NCBI RefSeq assembly: GCF_031179385.1
Contig: NZ_JAPSHV010000017.1
Coordinates: forward strand, 1-37,737
DNA from: Arthrobacter sp.
GTDB taxonomy: Bacteria > Actinomycetota > Actinomycetes > Actinomycetales > Micrococcaceae
Length of the DNA: 37,737 nucleotides
Direction of reading: 5' to 3'
Shown here in pieces: positions 33,796-37,737 of this stretch (position 1 is the stretch's first letter; every line of letters begins with the position of its first letter). The notes beneath the pieces are model-generated. The model was not told where the DNA came from, did not search any database, and saw nothing but the letters and a program-made list of their open reading frames with translations. A program made the translations under genes and the position numbers.

Positions 33796-34785
33796 ATGCG
33801 CTCCGTTCTCGCGCGAACCACTGCGGTTCTCTCCGCTTCGGCCCTTCTGCCGCTGGCGTTGGCTGGCTGCGGCCAAAATGCCGATGGAACGGCCTCCGCC
33901 GAGGACGCGGGCACTCTTCAGGTGGTGACTTCCACGAACGTCTACGGGAACATAGTCGAATCCGTCGGCGGTGACCTCGTGGAAGTGACGGCGATCGTCG
34001 ACAGTTTGAGCCAGGATCCGCACTCCTACGAGGCGACGGTGCAGGACAAGCTCGCTGTATCGAAGGCTGACCTGCTGGTGGAAAACGGCGGCGGTTATGA
34101 CCCCTTCCTGCACACGCTCGCTGATTCGGTCAAGATGGATCATGAGTATGTATTGAGCGCCGTCGACATCGCGGGAGTAGCTGGCGGGGAAGAAGCCCAC
34201 GCCGGGGAAGAGGCCCACGCCGAGGAAGAGGCTCACGCCGAGGGTGAGCACGGGCACGGCTCCTTCAATGAACACGTCTGGTACAAGCTGGACGCCATGG
34301 CCGATCTTGCAGGCGCTGTGGCGGAGAAGCTGGCCGCACTCGATCCCGACAACGCGGAAACTTATGAGAGCAACGCTGCGACGTTCGAGAAGGACATCGC
34401 CGCGCTGCTTGAGGAGGCGCAGGCACTGGCTCGCGAGGCTGAAGGTAAGTCCGTTGCCGCTACTGAGCCGGTGCCTGCCTACCTCCTGGAGGCGGCGGGC
34501 CTTGAAGACGTTACCCCCGAGGATTACTCGGAGGCCATCGAGGAGGGCTCCGATGTTCCGGTGGCTGCCATGAGCGAGATGCAGCAACTCGTGGAAAGCG
34601 GCTCTGTTGCTTTCCTTGCCTACAACGAGCAGACCGAAGGCGCGCAGACGCAGGCGGTCCGCAGCTCCGCGGAGAGCGCCTCCGTGCCCGTGGTCAGCTT
34701 CACCGAGACGGTGCCGGACGACGCTGATTACATCTCCTGGATGACCACCAACATCCAGAACATCGCCGAAGCACTGAAGTCCTGA
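33796..34785 (+). CDS. Zinc ABC transporter substrate-binding lipoprotein
   Basis: A 329-residue cluster A-I metal-binding protein. It has a lipoprotein signal peptide with lipobox LALAGC (acylated C25). Metal ligands visible are H76 (DPHSYEAT) and H160 (NEHVWY). The third position, where ZnuA has His, is Glu224 (ATEPVPAYL). Between the two His sites is a charged His/Glu loop (residues ~132-155, repeated EEAHA units, then HGHG) typical of zinc-specific members and thought to collect zinc. The Zur-like box and neighbouring zur support zinc, although the Glu ligand is also found in manganese binders. First gene of the operon. Confidence 0.9.
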   Translation: MRSVLARTTAVLSASALLPLALAGCGQNADGTASAEDAGTLQVVTSTNVYGNIVESVGGDLVEVTAIVDSLSQDPHSYEATVQDKLAVSKADLLVENGGGYDPFLHTLADSVKMDHEYVLSAVDIAGVAGGEEAHAGEEAHAEEEAHAEGEHGHGSFNEHVWYKLDAMADLAGAVAEKLAALDPDNAETYESNAATFEKDIAALLEEAQALAREAEGKSVAATEPVPAYLLEAAGLEDVTPEDYSEAIEEGSDVPVAAMSEMQQLVESGSVAFLAYNEQTEGAQTQAVRSSAESASVPVVSFTETVPDDADYISWMTTNIQNIAEALKS

Positions 34786-34829
34786 CAGAATTGGCCAGTA
34801 CCCTCCCTTCCCAGTACCAAGGAGACCGC

Positions 34830-35654
34830 GTGGCCAACGACGGCGGTGCTGCAGCACGCCCCGTAGTCAGCCTGCGCTCAGCTTCACTTTCCTTCGGCCG
34901 TCGCACTCTGTGGCACGACCTGGACCTGGACATCCGGCCCGGGGAGTTTCTAGCGGTGCTGGGTCCGAATGGGTCGGGCAAGACCAGTCTTCTTCGGGTT
35001 CTTCTCGGCCTGCAGGACCTGGATTCGGGAACGGCCACGGTGAACGGCCACGCCCTGCACCGGGGAAGCCGTGCCTTCGGCTATATCCCGCAACAAAAGT
35101 CCTTCGCCGCCGAAACGCCACTTCGTGCCCGTGACCTGGTGGGGCTGGGAGTGGACGGACACCGTTGGGGCTTTCGCCGCGCGGGATCGGCGTACCGGCG
35201 AACCGTCGATGCACTCCTCGAAAAGGTGGGAGCGTCGTCGTACGCTGACGCCCCGGTCGGCCGATTGTCGGGCGGAGAGCAGCAGCGGCTCCGCGCCGCC
35301 CAGGCGCTCGCAACTGATCCGCAGGTGCTGCTCTGCGACGAACCGCTGCTTTCACTGGACCTGCACCACCAGCAGGCAGTGAGCCGGCTGATCAACGACC
35401 AATGCCGGGAGTACAACACCGCGGTGGTATTCGTGACCCATGAAATCAATCCCATCATTGAGTACGTGGACCGCGTTCTGTACCTTGCGGGCGGACGTTT
35501 CCGCGTGGGCACACCGAAGGAAGTTATGACCAGCGAAGTGCTGTCCGACCTCTACGACAGCAGGGTCGACGTGATTCACAACAACGGCCGCATCGTTGTG
35601 GTCGGTCTGCCTGACGCCACCACGCACCATCATGCCGAAGTTGCGCACCCGTGA
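34830..35654 (+). CDS. Zinc ABC transporter ATP-binding protein
   Basis: A 274-residue ATPase from GTG 34830, chosen for AAGGAG at 34819-34824; an in-frame TTG 13 codons earlier is less likely. Walker A is GPNGSGKTS, the signature is LSGGEQQR, Walker B is VLLCDEPLLSLD, and the switch His is in VFVTHEINP. The Q-loop region GYIPQQKSF fits metal importers. The C-terminus has a His cluster (TTHHHAEVAH) that may bind zinc. The ATP subunit pairs with the permease gene that overlaps its stop by 4 bp. Confidence 0.92.
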   Translation: MANDGGAAARPVVSLRSASLSFGRRTLWHDLDLDIRPGEFLAVLGPNGSGKTSLLRVLLGLQDLDSGTATVNGHALHRGSRAFGYIPQQKSFAAETPLRARDLVGLGVDGHRWGFRRAGSAYRRTVDALLEKVGASSYADAPVGRLSGGEQQRLRAAQALATDPQVLLCDEPLLSLDLHHQQAVSRLINDQCREYNTAVVFVTHEINPIIEYVDRVLYLAGGRFRVGTPKEVMTSEVLSDLYDSRVDVIHNNGRIVVVGLPDATTHHHAEVAHP

Positions 35655-36532
35655 ACCTCGAGGAAATGCTGAGGGCCATCTTCACCTTCGACAACTACGC
35701 CGAGCTGCTGCCCCTGGTGCAGAACTCGATCTGGGCCGGCGCCGTGCTGGGCCTGTTGGGCGGGCTAATCGGCACCTTCGTGATGATGCGGGACCTTGCC
35801 TTCGCGGTCCACGGGATTGCTGAACTCTCCTTCGCGGGTGCGGCGTTCGCCCTGCTCGTCGGCGCGAACGTTGTATACGGTTCCCTGGTCGGGTCCGTGA
35901 TTGCGGCGCTGCTGCTCGGGCTGATGGGCATTCGGGCACGGGACCGCAACTCGATCATCGGCGTCATCATGCCTTTCGGCCTCGGCCTGGGGATCCTGTT
36001 TCTGGCGCTCTACGAGGGCAGGGCCGCGAACAAATTCGGTTTGTTGACCGGACAGATTGTTTCTGTCGATCAGGTTCAGCTGACACTCCTGGCGGGATGC
36101 GCGGTGGTTGTCATGGCCGCACTCGGCGCAATCTGGCGCCCACTCACCTTCGCCAGTGTGGACCCGGACCTGGCTGAAGCCCGGGGCGTACCGGTCCGCG
36201 GGCTGTCGCTGGTGTTCATGTTCCTACTGGGAGTGTCGGTGGCGCTGTCCATTCAGGTGGTCGGCGCGCTGCTGGTGCTCGCGCTGCTCATTACCCCGGC
36301 CGCCGCAGCCCTGAAGGTTACGTCGTCGCCCCGCCTGGTCGTGTTGCTCAGTGTTGTGTTTGCGTGCACGTCAGTGGTGGGCGGAATCCTGCTGGCACTG
36401 GGGGGACGGATCCCGATCAGCCCCTACGTGACCACTATTTCCTTCGTGATCTACCTCGTGTGCAGGACCATCAACTGGCGACGCTCGAAAAAGGCGACGG
36501 CCTCGGAGTCGCGTGCGGTCCAGCCCGCCTAG
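35651..36532 (+). CDS. Zinc ABC transporter permease (ZnuB-like, ABC-3 family)
   Basis: A 293-residue inner-membrane permease with about eight hydrophobic segments. The family segments MMRDLAFAVHGIAELSFAGAAFA (coupling region) and LLITPAAAALKVTSSPRLVVLL are visible. GTG 35651 overlaps the ATPase stop (GTGA). It ends 12 bp from the stop of the convergent zur gene, with no obvious terminator between them. Confidence 0.92.
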   Translation: MNLEEMLRAIFTFDNYAELLPLVQNSIWAGAVLGLLGGLIGTFVMMRDLAFAVHGIAELSFAGAAFALLVGANVVYGSLVGSVIAALLLGLMGIRARDRNSIIGVIMPFGLGLGILFLALYEGRAANKFGLLTGQIVSVDQVQLTLLAGCAVVVMAALGAIWRPLTFASVDPDLAEARGVPVRGLSLVFMFLLGVSVALSIQVVGALLVLALLITPAAAALKVTSSPRLVVLLSVVFACTSVVGGILLALGGRIPISPYVTTISFVIYLVCRTINWRRSKKATASESRAVQPA

Positions 36533-36544
36533 TTCGCCCGGTTC

Positions 36545-36976
36545 CTAGTCCTTCGCGGCAGTGCACTCCGGGCATAGTCCGTAAATCTCGACTGTGTGGG
36601 CTACATCGGTGTAGCCGTACTCCCGTGCCATCCGTGCCGCCCACTGCTCAACGGCCGGAGCCTCGATCTCCACGGCCCTTCCGCACTTGCGGCACAGCAG
36701 GTGATGGTGGTGGTGCTCGACTGCGCAGCGGCGGTACACGGCCTCGCCCTCGCCGTTCCGCAGGACGTCCACGAGGCCGTCGTCGGCCATCGACTGCAGG
36801 ATTCTGTAGGTCGTGGCGAGGGAGACCGACTCACCGCGTTCATGAAGTTTCCGGTACAGCTCCTGTGTGCTTACGAAGTCGTCGAGCTCATCGAGGGTAG
36901 CGCCGACGGCCCGGCGCTGCTTGGTCACGCGTTGTTCCGGTCCTTTGCGGACCGGCTGTGCTGCCTCCGATGACAT
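36545..36976 (-). CDS. zur: Zinc uptake regulator Zur (Fur family)
   Basis: A 143-residue Fur-family repressor. The winged helix covers residues ~15-80 (TKQRRAVGATLDELDDFVSTQELYRKL, SLATTYRILQSMADDGLV). The regulatory site includes YRRCAVEHHHHHLLC, and the structural zinc site is C95-x2-C98 (CRKC) with C135-x2-C138 (CPEC). His-rich HHHHH precedes the first Cys pair. Convergent location with the zinc importer and a Zur-like box before that importer identify it as Zur rather than Fur or PerR. ATG 36976. Confidence 0.9.
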   Translation of the reverse strand: MSSEAAQPVRKGPEQRVTKQRRAVGATLDELDDFVSTQELYRKLHERGESVSLATTYRILQSMADDGLVDVLRNGEGEAVYRRCAVEHHHHHLLCRKCGRAVEIEAPAVEQWAARMAREYGYTDVAHTVEIYGLCPECTAAKD

Positions 36977-37081
36977 GCCTGGCTGGTCACCTTCCTGTCC
37001 TCGATTCGACCCGCGTCAAGGGTAGCACCGGGGTGGCGGCAACCCCGCGGCGCCGCCGCTGACAGGCTGCACCGACGGCGG

Positions 37082-37087
37082 TAGTCT
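37082..37087 (+). promoter_or_regulatory. -10 box for a probably leaderless MBL-fold gene
   Basis: TAGTCT ends 6 nt before ATG 37094, so transcription would begin at the start codon. No Shine-Dalgarno sequence lies in between. The rest of the 117-bp gap from zur is GC-rich with no other recognisable element. Confidence 0.45.
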
Positions 37088-37093
37088 GGGCGG

Positions 37094-37737
37094 ATGTTGA
37101 TGACGAAGTTCACTCATGCGTGCGTCCGGCTGGAGAAGGATGGTTCCGCCCTCGTGCTGGATCCAGGCAACTTCTCGGAGGTCGAAGAGGCCGTTGCCGG
37201 AGCGGCAGCGATCCTCATCACTCATGAACATGCGGACCACTTCGACGTCGGTAGGATCGCTGAGTCGATGCGATCTGATCCCTCACTGGAGGTTCATGCG
37301 CCGGCTGGTGTCGCGTCGCAGTTGACGGAGGCGCTGGGAGATGACGGCGGGGCGCGCGTTCACGCCGTGGATCCTGAGAGCAGCTACACCATCGCAGGCT
37401 TTGACGTGAGAACCTTCGGCGGGCAGCACGCGCTCATTCATCCGCACATCCCGGTGGTGAAAAACATCGGATACCTGATCGATGACAACCTCTACCACCC
37501 GGGTGATTCTTTCATCGTCCCGCACGGCGTCCAGGTGAATACGCTGCTTGTGCCGGTCCACGCTCCCTGGTCAAAGACCGCCGAAGTCATCGACTTCGTC
37601 ACGGCCGTCCGCGCGCCGCGGGCACACCAGATCCATGATGCGCTGCTGAACGAAACGGGCCTTGCGATGGTCGAAGGCCATGTTGCCCGCCTGGGGAAGC
37701 ACTACGGCACTGACTTCGAACATCTCGAGCCGCGCCA
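37094..37737 (+). CDS. Metallo-beta-lactamase-fold hydrolase, 3' end outside window
   Basis: At least 214 residues of an MBL-superfamily protein whose frame is still open at the window edge. Visible metal-site parts are ITHEHADHFDV (HxHxDH, residues ~42-50), GGQHALIHPHIPVVKN (second His site) and LYHPGDSF (Asp ligand). The small size and the pattern resemble the UPF0173/UlaG-like zinc or manganese hydrolases (lactonase or phosphodiesterase-like). The substrate cannot be told. It starts MLMTKFTHACVRLEKDG at ATG 37094; ATG at 37100 is an alternative. Confidence 0.88.
   Translation, partial: MLMTKFTHACVRLEKDGSALVLDPGNFSEVEEAVAGAAAILITHEHADHFDVGRIAESMRSDPSLEVHAPAGVASQLTEALGDDGGARVHAVDPESSYTIAGFDVRTFGGQHALIHPHIPVVKNIGYLIDDNLYHPGDSFIVPHGVQVNTLLVPVHAPWSKTAEVIDFVTAVRAPRAHQIHDALLNETGLAMVEGHVARLGKHYGTDFEHLEPR

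Noticed and set aside
33733-34857. 374-codon minus-strand frame over the zinc-binding protein gene
   Set aside because: It is antisense to a gene with a clear lipobox and metal ligands; composition is that of a shadow.

Overview
The window is a high-GC chromosomal segment from an actinobacterium, most likely a member of the Micrococcaceae (Arthrobacter and relatives). The evidence is the gene set and its order: M23 peptidase-smpB-ssrA, doxX-aroA-rsgA divergent from sigR-rsrA, a 24-residue bL37 ribosomal protein gene, a fused E2-E1 2-oxoglutarate decarboxylase (kgd), guaB1, and a SAM-IV type riboswitch. GTG starts, ATGA/GTGA stop-start overlaps and TAGACT-like -10 boxes are frequent. I see no phage, transposon, integrase, CRISPR array or tRNA gene; this is mostly core genome with a few lineage-specific genes.

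Layout. 1-2135: 3' end of an M23 peptidase gene, smpB, a small membrane protein and ssrA (tmRNA) with its terminator, i.e. both parts of trans-translation. 2257-7604: secreted subtilisin with a C-terminal repeat domain, small membrane protein, GH13 alpha-glucosidase, and a convergent YbdK-type carboxylate-amine ligase. 7676-11768 (minus): one tightly overlapping operon with a manganese ABC importer (binding protein, ATPase, permease), an MntR-type regulator and two fluoride channel subunits. 11859-14783: two small unknown proteins, a methyltransferase, and a cysteine-desulfurase-like PLP enzyme behind a SAM-IV leader. 14841-19204 (minus): hisN, cspA, rsgA, aroA, doxX. 19340-20621: sigR-rsrA and, converging on their terminator, bL37. 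20807-23986: quinone oxidoreductase, a PadR/DUF4097 operon with its likely operators, and a degenerate SGNH protein. 24118-29606: kgd and divergent guaB1. 29985-32431: two CNNM/CorC-like membrane proteins. 32497-33645: nitroreductase and small membrane protein. 33718-36976: zinc ABC importer behind a Zur-like box, with zur convergent. 37094-end: start of a metallo-beta-lactamase-fold protein.

The strongest regulatory observations are these. (1) Two exact GGAAT-N18-GTT promoters of the SigR/SigH type, one before sigR and one before ssrA, link thiol-oxidative stress to ribosome rescue within this window. (2) sigR has two possible starts, each with its own promoter, resembling the long and short SigR isoforms of Streptomyces. 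(3) A SAM-IV aptamer is followed by a cysteine-containing upstream ORF that overlaps the start of the PLP enzyme gene. (4) Two palindromes 21 bp apart, centre to centre, lie before the PadR operon. (5) Manganese import and fluoride export genes share one operon. Coordinates marked as start choices are my own judgement from Shine-Dalgarno sequences, promoter spacing and overlaps; no database search was possible.
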